Of a stretch of DNA of 64,000 bases, positions 9,788 to 18,381 are shown piece after piece. The stretch comes from Flavobacteriales bacterium. GTDB taxonomy: Bacteria; Bacteroidota; Bacteroidia; Flavobacteriales_D; Sanyastnellaceae. The stretch spans positions 1,922,001 through 1,986,000 of the forward strand of contig JAGYJM010000002.1 of assembly GCA_018402085.1 (NCBI GenBank), read 5' to 3'. The notes beneath the pieces were generated by a model that was not told where the DNA came from, searched no databases, and was given only the letters and a program-made list of their open reading frames with translations. Both the position numbers and the translations under genes were made by a program. Positions within the stretch are counted from its first letter, which is position 1. The number at the start of each line of letters is the position of its first letter.

Positions 9788-10506
9788 CGCACCAAAAATC
9801 TTTGTGCTGATGACATGCCATCTTCTCTCCGCAACAGAAACAGGTACAAACCACTGTCCCACGAGCTTACATCTAACATCAATGTATTGGTCAACAGCGA
9901 GTTGTTCCAAACCATTCTGCCGGCGCCATCGTAGATTTCTGCCTCTACGTTGCCTGACAGATAGTGCCTCAGATTGATCACTTCATCGGCGGGATTCGGA
10001 TAAACATTGAACGCAAAACCCTGTTGCTCTGCTACTTCCACGGTGGCCTCCTGAATATCCACCCGGATCTCCGCAAAACCTGAGCATGCATCTCCGTTCC
10101 AGTTATTCTCTACACTAACTAATAAGTACCGACCGGTGGCTCCTTCCAAATCAGGACCGGTCACTCCGATGTAGTCATCATTTCCGGGCGCTTCAGGTAC
10201 TTCGAAGGAGGTTACCGTTTCCCATTCCTCTCCATCCAGACTGACTTCGAAGAAGCAATTCCGCACACCTTGTCCCGTTGAACCGGGTACATTCAGGTTC
10301 CATATGTGTGTTGCGTACATCTGATGCGGCTCTCCTAGATCATACATGATCCAGTGACCTTCAGGGCGGGCACTGTTCGGGTTCTCGCTTGTTTCACAAG
10401 AAAGCCAGGCATCATTCCAGTCAATACTATGTGAACCAAAATCGCATTGGCTTCGACCGGTGACCGCAAAAAGCATTAATGCTATGTAAACTGTAAGCTG
10501 CTTCAT
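9784..10506 (-). CDS. Secreted discoidin-like protein with T9SS sorting domain
   Basis: After a signal peptide ending near GRSQ, residues about 25-150 look like a galactose-binding (F5/8 type C, discoidin-like) domain: the block HWIMYDLGEPHQMYATHIW and later YLLVSVENNW are characteristic. The last 70 residues form a T9SS type A sorting domain (FNVYPNPADEVINL ... SGLYLFLL), which directs export through the outer membrane. It is the third gene of an operon with DUF1800 and DUF1501 proteins and begins 6 bp after the DUF1501 stop. It may be a surface partner or carbohydrate-binding component of that pair; this is inference. Confidence 0.8.
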   Translation of the reverse strand: MKQLTVYIALMLFAVTGRSQCDFGSHSIDWNDAWLSCETSENPNSARPEGHWIMYDLGEPHQMYATHIWNLNVPGSTGQGVRNCFFEVSLDGEEWETVTSFEVPEAPGNDDYIGVTGPDLEGATGRYLLVSVENNWNGDACSGFAEIRVDIQEATVEVAEQQGFAFNVYPNPADEVINLRHYLSGNVEAEIYDGAGRMVWNNSLLTNTLMLDVSSWDSGLYLFLLRREDGMSSAQRFLVR

Positions 10507-10512
10507 GATATC

Positions 10513-11943
10513 TTAAATATTGAGGAAGCCGATCGGCTGGCCGTCGTTGATGTCAATAAAGTTGTTCAGATTCGGAAGTATGTACTCCATATCTCCGGGA
10601 GACACCCCCATCCAAAGCGCAAGCTCCGCAAAATACTCATCCGCGGAGGTGGTTGGAACAATTACTCCGTTGCCCACCTCATCATCACTACCGAGCGCCA
10701 GGTTCGGATATTGACCAAATACCTGCCCGCCGTTTACAGCCCCCCCCATAACGAGGGCATTTCCGCCCCAGGCATGGTCTGTGCCATTGCCGTTTGAAAT
10801 CAGTGCGCGAGCGAAATCAGAGATGGTGAAGGTAGTCACACAATCTGACATGTTCAGCTCATCCATCGCTGCCTGAAATTCACCCAGCGCCTGGCTCACT
10901 ACCGCAAGCATGGCTTGCTGATTATTCAATAACTCATCGTGGTGATCCCAGCCACCAAAGGTGAGAAAGTAGGTTTGTCGGCTATGACCAAGTGATTCAT
11001 GCGCAGCAATGCTCTTGGCGATCATCTCAAGACTCTGAGACATGGGATTCTCCTGATTGAACGTTGTTGCGAATGGAGGCACCCCAGCAATTGATAAGGA
11101 GAATAACTCGTGCTGTGATTGTGCATTGTACACCTTGTCACGGTAGGTTTGCTTGAAGATGTCAGTGTATTGTTGATCCAGCAGGCTTTGCGCTGAATTT
11201 GAGAGAAGTTGATTGAAGGGGTCGTCTGCTTCGAAAATCTGGATACCCACACTTCCAGTCCCGGTATTTTGAATCGCGAACTCAATCACGTTATTTCCCG
11301 TCTGAAAGGCATTGACGCCACTCAATGAAATACTCATGCTCACATCCTGGTTGTCGTTCAAGGTGTGCAAAATGTCTGCCATACGTCCGCCCCATCCTTT
11401 TGAAGTGCGTTCTTGCGGCAAACTGGTCTGCCATTGTTTGATCTGATCTGAATGCGAAAGTAGTCCGAGCGGTAGTGGCACCGTTTGATTCAGCACATCT
11501 TGCTTGGTGGTCGGTTGAATCATTGTACCAACATTCGATACAAAAGCCAGCTTATTGTCATTAAACAGCGACTGCACCTCCGGCATGCTTGGGTGCAAAC
11601 CATACTGAAGACCGTTTCCGTCTGTGAAATTCAGCGGAAGAAGTGAACCCTGCGGCAGCGCCAGATTTGATCTTGAGGCAGCATAGCTTTGGTAAGAATC
11701 TGCCGACGAAGGAACGACCATGTTATAGCTATCGTTTCCACCTGCCAGTAAAATACAAACCAATGCTTTGTAATCACCATTCAAAGGCATGCCGGCTAAA
11801 GGTGCGGGCTTTGCCAGCGCGCTCATCATCCCCAGGTTGAGATAAGAATTCAGAAATGTCGTTGATCCGACCAGCGCACAGCTCGCCTGACCAAGAAACT
11901 TGCGGCGGGAGATTCCCTTTCGATGCTTATTTCTGGATGACAT
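10513..11943 (-). CDS. DUF1501 protein with Tat-type signal
   Basis: The 476-residue protein begins with a twin-arginine signal (SRRKFLGQASCALVGSTTF), so it is probably folded before export. DUF1501 proteins share a fold with the alkaline phosphatase/sulfatase superfamily, and blocks such as LVCILLAGGNDSYNMVVP, TFGGWDHHDE and SDFARALISNGNGTDHAWGGN are diagnostic. No substrate is established for the family. The start overlaps the end of the DUF1800 gene by 17 bases. DUF1800 and DUF1501 genes are a frequent neighbouring pair in Bacteroidota, Planctomycetes and Proteobacteria, so they probably act together in the periplasm or on the surface. Confidence 0.9.
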   Translation of the reverse strand: MSSRNKHRKGISRRKFLGQASCALVGSTTFLNSYLNLGMMSALAKPAPLAGMPLNGDYKALVCILLAGGNDSYNMVVPSSADSYQSYAASRSNLALPQGSLLPLNFTDGNGLQYGLHPSMPEVQSLFNDNKLAFVSNVGTMIQPTTKQDVLNQTVPLPLGLLSHSDQIKQWQTSLPQERTSKGWGGRMADILHTLNDNQDVSMSISLSGVNAFQTGNNVIEFAIQNTGTGSVGIQIFEADDPFNQLLSNSAQSLLDQQYTDIFKQTYRDKVYNAQSQHELFSLSIAGVPPFATTFNQENPMSQSLEMIAKSIAAHESLGHSRQTYFLTFGGWDHHDELLNNQQAMLAVVSQALGEFQAAMDELNMSDCVTTFTISDFARALISNGNGTDHAWGGNALVMGGAVNGGQVFGQYPNLALGSDDEVGNGVIVPTTSADEYFAELALWMGVSPGDMEYILPNLNNFIDINDGQPIGFLNI

Positions 11944-13777
11944 AGTCAGGACTGATTAAAGTGAGAAAAATTCCGGCTTTCACAGCCGCGTTTTGATCAA
12001 ATAAGGCCAGTAACGAAACCGACTCAGCGATGCTGTCTTTTGATTCTTGTGACATAATACCTCCCGTGAAGAGAATATCGAGGCGATCGAGGAGTGCGGC
12101 AGCATTGGTTGCGAGGGCAAGTTCATCATCAAGATCCAACAGTACCTTGTCTTCAGGTAATAGCGCAAATGGATTGCTTTCAGGGATACCAGGCACCAAT
12201 GAATTCGATAAGGTTGAGACTTCCATGTACTCATCAGCAAGCAAGGCGAAATACATCAGATTCACCCAGTTGATGGAGGTTGCCGAGGTCAGTATCTCGA
12301 ACTCAGGACCTACCAGTCCGGCATCAAAAATAGGGCCGTGGGGTGAGTGTGACGGAAGAAAGAAATTGAACACGCTTGGCGCTGCCAATGGACTTTGCGC
12401 CGTAGCAAACTCGAAAGTTGCTCCAACATTCCATAAGCGCCCTGACTCGTTGGATGCGTTTAAGCCACGCATAATCTGAGTGTAGCGCACGAGGGGCTCA
12501 CGAAGTTTTCCGCTGGCGTCCATCGATATCCATTCGCAGTCACGCGCTTCGGGGTCAAGCAGAATGGCCTTAATGACTGACTTCATATCGCCGCGCACTC
12601 CATCGCCATTGTCATTGAATATTTCTGCCACCCGTTCAACATACTCCGGCGTCGGATTTGACTTCACGAGCCGCTGAATCAACTGCTGACCAATAAATGG
12701 ACCAACATTTGGATGATTGAACAAATTGTCAATCGCGTCCTGGATGTCTTCCATACCACTTTGACCAGACGGTACCACCTGATCGTTTAACAGGTATTTT
12801 TCTCCAGGCTCATGCCACTCTTCATACATCACCATTGGCATCATCGTGTTGATGGTAGGAATGGTATTGTTAGGGTCATTCCACTGAACGGGGATGCCTG
12901 AGACATCTTCCCAATGCCACCAATATTCTGCCGGACCAAGTCCGGTGAACACTTTTGCGAATTCCTGTATGTCTTCATTGTCATAAGTAGGCACGGGGTT
13001 GTCGTTCTCATCTAGCACCAGCGTACCATTCGTATTCAACTCATAAAGACCAATCGTGAAAAGCTGCATGACTTCACGGGCATAATTCTCATCAGGTTGA
13101 ATATTATTACCGGGGTCGGCCTTCTCATTGTTCAAGTGGGTCAGGTAAAACCCCATAGAGGGATGCAAGGTCACTTCTTCAAGGATGTCGCGGAAATTGC
13201 CGAAGGCATTGCTGTATAGCACGTCATAATAGTCTGCCAGGCCATGTGCCGCCAGCTCCAGTTGAGACTTGTCAGAAATCACAAAAATCTCGCTGAGAGC
13301 GAGCGCCATGCGCTGCCTGAGTTGGTCTTCACTCGTCATACTGTTGTGCCACCAAGCCATCCTGAAATAAATGTAAAGCGGAAAGATGGCTCCATTTCCA
13401 ATGATTTGATCCTCGCCCCAATCTTCAATGTAAGCGTCTACAAAATGATTCCAGATCGTATCTGTAGTATCGAGATAAGAAGCCATTGGTGTGGCATACT
13501 GGCTATCGATCCAGCTTTCAGGCCCGATGGCTGCTACCTCTTCAATTGATTCCCAATCAGCTCCCAGTGCTGCCTGACCGAGAAAGCGTGAAGCATCCTT
13601 CAGGTGCTGGTTGAGCCCCATTCCGTTAATGGTTGATTGGTGAGAGGTGCCGTTTGACTGGCTGCTGGATGTCACAGTTACGCCGTTGTCTTGCCCTGCA
13701 CCGAAATGGTTTTGCCATTCCTGGGCATAACCTTGGCCAATGAGCGCAGAGCATGCAATGATGAGTAGTATTCGCAT
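11927..13777 (-). CDS. Secreted DUF1800 protein
   Basis: The 616-residue protein starts with a signal peptide (about 1-18) and carries the DUF1800 blocks: ASRFLGQAALGADWESIEEV near the N-terminus, RMALALSEIFVIS, ENYAREVMQLFTIGLYELN, HEPGEKYLLN, and the C-terminal REPLVRYTQIMRGL and SPLAAPSVFNFF. The family has no established biochemistry. It leads a three-gene operon followed by the DUF1501 gene and a T9SS discoidin-like gene. No T9SS domain is seen at its own C-terminus. A weak -7-like TATATTGA lies in the short leader region. Confidence 0.88.
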   Translation of the reverse strand: MRILLIIACSALIGQGYAQEWQNHFGAGQDNGVTVTSSSQSNGTSHQSTINGMGLNQHLKDASRFLGQAALGADWESIEEVAAIGPESWIDSQYATPMASYLDTTDTIWNHFVDAYIEDWGEDQIIGNGAIFPLYIYFRMAWWHNSMTSEDQLRQRMALALSEIFVISDKSQLELAAHGLADYYDVLYSNAFGNFRDILEEVTLHPSMGFYLTHLNNEKADPGNNIQPDENYAREVMQLFTIGLYELNTNGTLVLDENDNPVPTYDNEDIQEFAKVFTGLGPAEYWWHWEDVSGIPVQWNDPNNTIPTINTMMPMVMYEEWHEPGEKYLLNDQVVPSGQSGMEDIQDAIDNLFNHPNVGPFIGQQLIQRLVKSNPTPEYVERVAEIFNDNGDGVRGDMKSVIKAILLDPEARDCEWISMDASGKLREPLVRYTQIMRGLNASNESGRLWNVGATFEFATAQSPLAAPSVFNFFLPSHSPHGPIFDAGLVGPEFEILTSATSINWVNLMYFALLADEYMEVSTLSNSLVPGIPESNPFALLPEDKVLLDLDDELALATNAAALLDRLDILFTGGIMSQESKDSIAESVSLLALFDQNAAVKAGIFLTLISPDYVIQK

Positions 13778-13860
13778 GGGTAATCCGGTTTCAACAACCT
13801 CAATATAAGGTTATTCTTAAAACGCAATACCCTCTTCAGACGTTACAGATGTATTAAGGT

Positions 13861-14628
13861 TTAATCCCCAACCTCTATTTCCAGTCCGTCTTCAGCAATC
13901 TGCACATTTGCCGGCAACTCGGCAGAGACATCGCTATGAAGCCCCATAAGATGACTGATGTGCGTGAGGTAGGCGCGCTCGGGCTTAAGAATTCGAATAA
14001 TCTCCAGTGCTTCTTCAAGGTTGAAATGCGATAGGTGGCTTTCTCTTCGCAGCGCATTGATGACAAGATGCCTGACTCCACGAAGTTTATCAAACTCATC
14101 GGGTTCTATATAGTTGGCATCCGTAACATAGGCGAAGTCTCCAATCCGGTAGGCGAGTACCGGCATTTTGTGATGCATCACCTGAATCGGAATCAATTTA
14201 AAGTCTGCGGCCTGAAAAGGCCGGATGTCAATTTCGTGCAAGCTGATCTCAGGTACTCCCGGGTACCTGATTTCTGCAAAGACGTAATGAAATTCTCGCT
14301 TTAAAGCCGTCTGCACACTCGCAGAGGCGTAAACGTCCATTTTTTTTCGTTGTCTGAAATTAAACGCCCGGATATCATCGAGCCCGGCAATATGGTCTTT
14401 ATGCTCATGTGTAAACACCACTGCATCAAGACTTTCTACACCTGCACGAAGCATCTGCTGCCTGAAATCCGGACCGGTATCTACCACGAGGTTTTGTCCG
14501 TTCCGGCTCAACATTATCGAAGACCTGAGACGGTTATCACGCGGATCATCAGAAGTGCAGACATTGCAGTCGCAGGCAATCACCGGCACTCCCTGAGATG
14601 TACCTGTTCCAAGAAAGGTTACCTTCAT
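13861..14628 (-). CDS. PhnP-like metallo-beta-lactamase-fold hydrolase
   Basis: The 255-residue protein has the metal motif THEHKDH at 73-79, an N-terminal GTGTSQGVP, and the cysteine cluster CDCNVC at 19-24. In PhnP-type phosphodiesterases such a cluster helps bind a structural zinc. Later metal ligands appear in YVTDANYI and LTHISHLMG. The likely reaction is hydrolysis of a cyclic phosphate diester, but the substrate is unknown and no phn genes are nearby. A TACCTTTG promoter element ends 4 nt before the ATG. It is transcribed away from the small secreted gene at 14714. Confidence 0.88.
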   Translation of the reverse strand: MKVTFLGTGTSQGVPVIACDCNVCTSDDPRDNRLRSSIMLSRNGQNLVVDTGPDFRQQMLRAGVESLDAVVFTHEHKDHIAGLDDIRAFNFRQRKKMDVYASASVQTALKREFHYVFAEIRYPGVPEISLHEIDIRPFQAADFKLIPIQVMHHKMPVLAYRIGDFAYVTDANYIEPDEFDKLRGVRHLVINALRRESHLSHFNLEEALEIIRILKPERAYLTHISHLMGLHSDVSAELPANVQIAEDGLEIEVGD

Positions 14629-14632
14629 GAAA

Positions 14633-14640
14633 CAAAGGTA
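14633..14640 (-). promoter_or_regulatory. TAnnTTTG -7 element of the PhnP-like gene
   Basis: TACCTTTG read on the minus strand ends 4 nt before the ATG at 14628, the same spacing as at guaA. This predicts a leaderless or nearly leaderless mRNA. The intergenic space also holds a 9-bp inverted repeat (14661-14669 with 14686-14694) of unknown role. Confidence 0.4.
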
Positions 14641-14713
14641 ATAAGTGGATCAAAGCTGCAGGCTGCAGAGTCAATGAACTTCTGTTCTGCAGCCGTGTAC
14701 TGAAATACAAAAG

Positions 14714-15022
14714 ATGAGACGAATTTTAGCAATCGTGTTCGCATCCGCCGCTTTTGCGGCGAACGCACAAAATGAACACTGGAGTATCATAAAAGCACCG
14801 GTGCCCTGTTCAGGCTATGAGGGACAAACTTACTGTTACCAATTGATGGCACCGCAAGACAGCGTTTTCAGGATGACATATGACACCGTTACAGGGATTG
14901 AAAAACTACGCGGTGATACCTGTCAAGTGAAAATGGTAGAAGAAGTGACAGACCACCCCGCACCTGACGAATCGCCCCTTACATACCACATTCTCAAAGT
15001 CATTCGGTGTAAAAGCGACTGA
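14714..15022 (+). CDS. Small secreted DUF4377-like protein, copy 1
   Basis: The 102-residue protein has a short signal peptide (MRRILAIVFASAAFAANAQ). The mature part contains four cysteines and the pattern PCSGYEGQTYCYQL, then YDTVTGIEKLRGDTC, then PAPDESPLTYHILKV, which resembles DUF4377 domains of small exported proteins. Function is unknown. From 14732 onward the gene is the same as copy 2 at 16467 except for one base (Ala versus Thr in the KxPVPC stretch). The end of the signal peptide is encoded by one of the 21-bp hairpin elements. Confidence 0.75.
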   Translation: MRRILAIVFASAAFAANAQNEHWSIIKAPVPCSGYEGQTYCYQLMAPQDSVFRMTYDTVTGIEKLRGDTCQVKMVEEVTDHPAPDESPLTYHILKVIRCKSD

Positions 15023-15032
15023 AACCCTGAGC
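14732..15032 (+). repeat. 301-bp direct repeat, copy 1
   Basis: This segment matches 16524-16824 at every base but one, at a fixed offset of 1792 bp. It covers nearly the whole small secreted gene plus 10 bp after its stop, and ends abruptly on both sides. The intervening 1.5 kb holds the N-formylglutamate-hydrolase-like gene. The identity implies a recent duplication or ongoing gene conversion. Confidence 0.95.
14741..14761 (-). repeat. 21-bp GATGC-tailed hairpin element (in CDS)
   Basis: Read on the minus strand it is stem CGCCGC, loop AAAA, stem GCGGCG, tail GATGC. It lies in-frame in the signal peptide of the small secreted gene, encoding ASAAFAA. Confidence 0.7.
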
Positions 15033-15210
15033 AGATTGGTGTTTTTTGCATTGAACGCCTAATTTTGAGTACTACACATGGCATCTGCTGAAACAGGCCA
15101 GAACTTCTTGGCCAGCCACACCGCGTTAACGTGTAGTGCGCTAAAACAAGGTTTTGCGCCAGGTTGCCTGCGAAGTGGGAGAGGCGTGATGCGAATCCCG
15201 AAATCACAAC

Positions 15211-15224
15211 TTATCAATTGATAA
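15211..15224. promoter_or_regulatory. Perfect 14-bp palindrome upstream of the T9SS hydrolase gene
   Basis: TTATCAATTGATAA is fully self-complementary and sits 27 bp before the start at 15252. It could be an operator. A promoter-like TTGG-N20-TAATTTTG (15036-15067) lies further upstream, directly after the 301-bp repeat. Confidence 0.35.
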
Positions 15225-15251
15225 CCAATTATTTAAATATCGTCACAATCT

Positions 15252-16427
15252 ATGAAAAGATGTGGATTCATCATCTTGTTCACGTTCTTCGCCTGGGCAT
15301 TGGCCATAGCACAAGACTGCACAATACTGTCGCCGGGTACGGTTTTAATGGGGCAGAATGATTACATCGAGTATCGCACAGGTAATATGCCCATTGTGTT
15401 ATCAATACCACATGGCGGCTCATTGACACCTTCTGAAATACCTGACCGGCTATGTCCTGACTGCGTTACCGTCAATGACGCATTCACCATAGAGCTGGGC
15501 ACTGCACTTTCTGACTCCATTCATGCGATCACCGGATGTCGTCCGCATGTGATCATCAACCACTTGGATCGGATCAAACTCGACGCTAATCGCAATCTTG
15601 CAGATGCTGCGCTCGGACATCCTATTGCTGAGCAGGCATGGAATGACTTTCACGGCTTCATTGAGGATGCTAAAACGTGTGTAGAAGAGCAGTTCGGAAC
15701 CGGCTTGTACATTGACCTTCATGGCCACGGACATACAATAGAGCGCATCGAGTATGGCTATTTGATTTATGAAGATGAACTCGCATTTGACGAGTCGGTT
15801 TTAAATTCAACGACTTATGTCAATTATTCGTCGCTCAGAAATTTGGTCGCGTTTAACGTGATGGGTCTCCAGCATACAGACCTTCTCAAGGGCGATTTTG
15901 CTCTAGGGAGCTTATTGCATGCACAAGGCTATCCTGGAGTGCCGTCTTCAGCTGCCCCTTATCCGCTTCCTGGCGAACCCTACTTCAGCGGCGGTTACAA
16001 TACGGCAGTGCACAGTTCTTACAATGGTGGCACAATAGATGGGGTTCAAATAGAATGCAATCAGGCTCTGCGATTTGACCCGGAGGCAAGGGATATCTTC
16101 GCCGGAGCCCTGGCTGAGAACATTGTGCAGTTTGTGGAATACCACTATGGACATTCATCATCAACCTGCGCTGTGAGTATCTCAGAGCACGAAGACAGTA
16201 ACGTCGCGATGATTCATCCCAATCCCGGCTATACGCAATTTCAAATTGCACCTGCTATGTTGAAGAACCTCGAGCGCCTATCCATTTTTGATTCACAAGG
16301 GCGGCTGCAGCAGCAAATCCCTCCTGAAACCGAGTATATTCATATCGAACGACCGGGAGTCTATATGGTGGTTCTTCGCTTGAAAGATGGGCGTGAGTAT
16401 AGCGAACGGATTATCAGTTTGCATTAG
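15252..16427 (+). CDS. Secreted N-formylglutamate amidohydrolase-like protein with T9SS domain
   Basis: The 391-residue protein has a signal peptide (about 1-20). Its catalytic region resembles the N-formylglutamate amidohydrolase family, zinc enzymes related to carboxypeptidases: IPHGG at 52-56, HLDRIKLDANRN at 104-115 and YIDLHGHGHTIERIEYGY from about 153. The last 75 residues are a T9SS sorting domain (MIHPNPGYTQFQI ... PGVYMVVLRL). Export makes a role in histidine breakdown unlikely; an extracellular amidase or peptidase role is more plausible. The gene lies between two nearly identical copies of a small secreted gene. Confidence 0.75.
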   Translation: MKRCGFIILFTFFAWALAIAQDCTILSPGTVLMGQNDYIEYRTGNMPIVLSIPHGGSLTPSEIPDRLCPDCVTVNDAFTIELGTALSDSIHAITGCRPHVIINHLDRIKLDANRNLADAALGHPIAEQAWNDFHGFIEDAKTCVEEQFGTGLYIDLHGHGHTIERIEYGYLIYEDELAFDESVLNSTTYVNYSSLRNLVAFNVMGLQHTDLLKGDFALGSLLHAQGYPGVPSSAAPYPLPGEPYFSGGYNTAVHSSYNGGTIDGVQIECNQALRFDPEARDIFAGALAENIVQFVEYHYGHSSSTCAVSISEHEDSNVAMIHPNPGYTQFQIAPAMLKNLERLSIFDSQGRLQQQIPPETEYIHIERPGVYMVVLRLKDGREYSERIISLH

Positions 16428-16466
16428 CGCCGGTACATAGGACTAAGATTACCAAACATCAGGATA

Positions 16467-16814
16467 ATGATCCTAAACTCCAGAGGGTATCGACAGCATC
16501 ATGTCACGCTGCCGTTGCTGACGATCGTGTTCGCATCCGCCGCTTTTGCGGCGAACGCACAAAATGAACACTGGAGTATCATAAAAACACCGGTGCCCTG
16601 TTCAGGCTATGAGGGACAAACTTACTGTTACCAATTGATGGCACCGCAAGACAGCGTTTTCAGGATGACATATGACACCGTTACAGGGATTGAAAAACTA
16701 CGCGGTGATACCTGTCAAGTGAAAATGGTAGAAGAAGTGACAGACCACCCCGCACCTGACGAATCGCCCCTTACATACCACATTCTCAAAGTCATTCGGT
16801 GTAAAAGCGACTGA
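16467..16814 (+). CDS. Small secreted DUF4377-like protein, copy 2
   Basis: This 115-residue reading is the same as copy 1 from its residue 20 onward, apart from one Ala-to-Thr change. The first 19 residues come from unrelated upstream DNA (MILNSRGYRQHHVTLPLLT), yet they complete a plausible signal peptide with the repeat-encoded hydrophobic stretch IVFASAAFAANAQ. ATG 16467 is the only good start in this frame; the ATG at 16501 is in a different frame. It may be a functional second copy or a chance open fusion. Confidence 0.6.
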   Translation: MILNSRGYRQHHVTLPLLTIVFASAAFAANAQNEHWSIIKTPVPCSGYEGQTYCYQLMAPQDSVFRMTYDTVTGIEKLRGDTCQVKMVEEVTDHPAPDESPLTYHILKVIRCKSD

Positions 16815-16824
16815 AACCCTGAGC
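16524..16824 (+). repeat. 301-bp direct repeat, copy 2
   Basis: Partner of 14732-15032, with one mismatch. The junction at 16524 replaces the first six codons and the upstream region of copy 1 with different DNA. Confidence 0.95.
16533..16553 (-). repeat. 21-bp GATGC-tailed hairpin element (in CDS)
   Basis: The same element as at 14741, carried along by the 301-bp duplication, so it is not an independent insertion. Confidence 0.7.
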
Positions 16825-16828
16825 CAAG

Positions 16829-16860
16829 TTTGTCACCGTCAGTTTTACCGCCTAAATTTG
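16829..16860 (+). promoter_or_regulatory. Consensus Bacteroidota promoter
   Basis: TTTG (16829-16832), a 20-bp spacer and TAAATTTG (16853-16860) match the -33/-7 consensus. It would drive the gene at 16877, and it begins 4 bp after the end of the 301-bp repeat. Confidence 0.55.
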
Positions 16861-16876
16861 GATGACTCGTTAAATA

Positions 16877-18340
16877 TTGCAGGTGGAAATTGACAGGGTA
16901 GTCTTATCAGCGAAGCAGAAATCGCTGCGCGTAAACTTAAACCAGGACCTATATGGTACCTTCGCTGAAATCGGTGCCGGACAAGAAGTGGTACGGCACT
17001 TTTTCAGAGCCGGAGGCGCTTCCGGGACCATTGCAAAAACCATCTCTGCTTACGATAAAGACTTCAGCGATGCCATTTATGGTCGCGAAGCCAAGGGCCG
17101 GTACGTTTGTAAACCCAGGCTCATGAAGATGCTCAATTATGAGTATGGATTGATGGAAGAACGTCTGGATCGCGATAAGCACCCCACGAAGAAGTTCTTC
17201 GCGTTTGCCAATACGGTGGCGACGATCAACTTTCACAAGACTATTCAGGGGCACGGCTGGTTTGGGGTTCAATTTCAGACCTCTCCTGAAAAGCGACCCA
17301 ACACGGTTGTTCTGCACGTGAGGTTTCACGAAAACGACAGCTTGCTGCAACAAGCCTCAGGCGGAGTTCTCGGGGTCAACCTGATTTACGGTTGTTTCTA
17401 TTTCTACAAGAAGCCAAATGAGCTGCTTAAAAGCCTGTATGACAACCTTGACCGTGATCGCATCGAGATTGATATGATCCAAATGAACGGCCCGGATTTT
17501 GAAAATGTTGACAATCGTCTCCTCAGTCTTCAACTCGTGAAGAACGGCATGACTGATGCAGTGATTTTCTCACCTGACGGACGTAATCTGCAAGCCGCAG
17601 ACCTTCTGTACAAGAAGAATATCCTTGCGATCCGAGGCAGTTTTCGTCCGGTTACCAAAGTGAACATCGACATGATCATGAAAGGCTACTCGATGTTTGA
17701 GGCCGAGCGCAAAGTGGATCCCGACAATGTACAGGTGCTCTTTGAGATCACCCTGAATAACCTGAAGGCTGAAGGTGATATTGATGAAAAAGATTTTCTT
17801 GACCGCGCCGATATTCTCTGCTCGCTTGGTCAAACTGTGCTCATCTCGAACTATCAGAAATACTTCAAGCTCGTAGAGTACTTTTCTCGCTATACCAAGA
17901 AGCGAATGGGGCTTATCATGGGGGTGAACAATCTACTTGATGTGTTCAATGAAAAGTATTACCGCGACTTGAATGGGGGTATTCTTGAAGCGTTTGGTAT
18001 TCTCTTCTCTCGCGACCTGAAGATGTACCTTTACCCCTGGCGGGATGAGAAAACCGATGAGCTGCTCACATCTGAGAATGCGCCCATCTACCCTCGCCTC
18101 AAACCTCTGTATGGCTACCTGACTTTCAATAAGCGCATCGTTGACATTGAGCACTACGATCGTGAAATTCTGCACATTTATTCGCGTCAGGTATTAAAAA
18201 TGATCCGCGACGGTGAAGAAGGTTGGGAAGAAATGGTGCCCACATATGTAGATACCATTATCAAAGAAAAGCAGCTCTTTGGTTATGCAGGTGAAGAAGA
18301 CACACCCGAAGAAGAGACTCATAAGGCTACACGGAATTAA
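16877..18340 (+). CDS. Conserved cytoplasmic protein of unknown function
   Basis: This 487-residue protein belongs to a large, well conserved family in Bacteroidota and other phyla. Its signature is YGTFAEIGAGQEVVRHFFRA near the N-terminus, then SAYDKDFSDAIYG and FFAFANTVATINF. Members are often labelled nicotinate-nucleotide adenylyltransferase or TonB receptor, but no nucleotidyltransferase motif or signal peptide is seen, so I do not assign either. The start is TTG 16877 or GTG 16883; the ATG just upstream is followed by a stop. A consensus promoter lies 16 bp before. It faces rpoC across a 259-bp gap. Confidence 0.8.
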   Translation: MQVEIDRVVLSAKQKSLRVNLNQDLYGTFAEIGAGQEVVRHFFRAGGASGTIAKTISAYDKDFSDAIYGREAKGRYVCKPRLMKMLNYEYGLMEERLDRDKHPTKKFFAFANTVATINFHKTIQGHGWFGVQFQTSPEKRPNTVVLHVRFHENDSLLQQASGGVLGVNLIYGCFYFYKKPNELLKSLYDNLDRDRIEIDMIQMNGPDFENVDNRLLSLQLVKNGMTDAVIFSPDGRNLQAADLLYKKNILAIRGSFRPVTKVNIDMIMKGYSMFEAERKVDPDNVQVLFEITLNNLKAEGDIDEKDFLDRADILCSLGQTVLISNYQKYFKLVEYFSRYTKKRMGLIMGVNNLLDVFNEKYYRDLNGGILEAFGILFSRDLKMYLYPWRDEKTDELLTSENAPIYPRLKPLYGYLTFNKRIVDIEHYDREILHIYSRQVLKMIRDGEEGWEEMVPTYVDTIIKEKQLFGYAGEEDTPEEETHKATRN

Positions 18341-18381
18341 TTACCGGTTTGTATTCCAATCTTAATCTTCTCTTTCCTTTT

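Noticed and set aside
16877-18340. Annotation as nicotinate-nucleotide adenylyltransferase or TonB receptor
   Set aside because: No HxGH-type nucleotidyltransferase motif, signal peptide or beta-barrel features are visible; only family membership can be stated.
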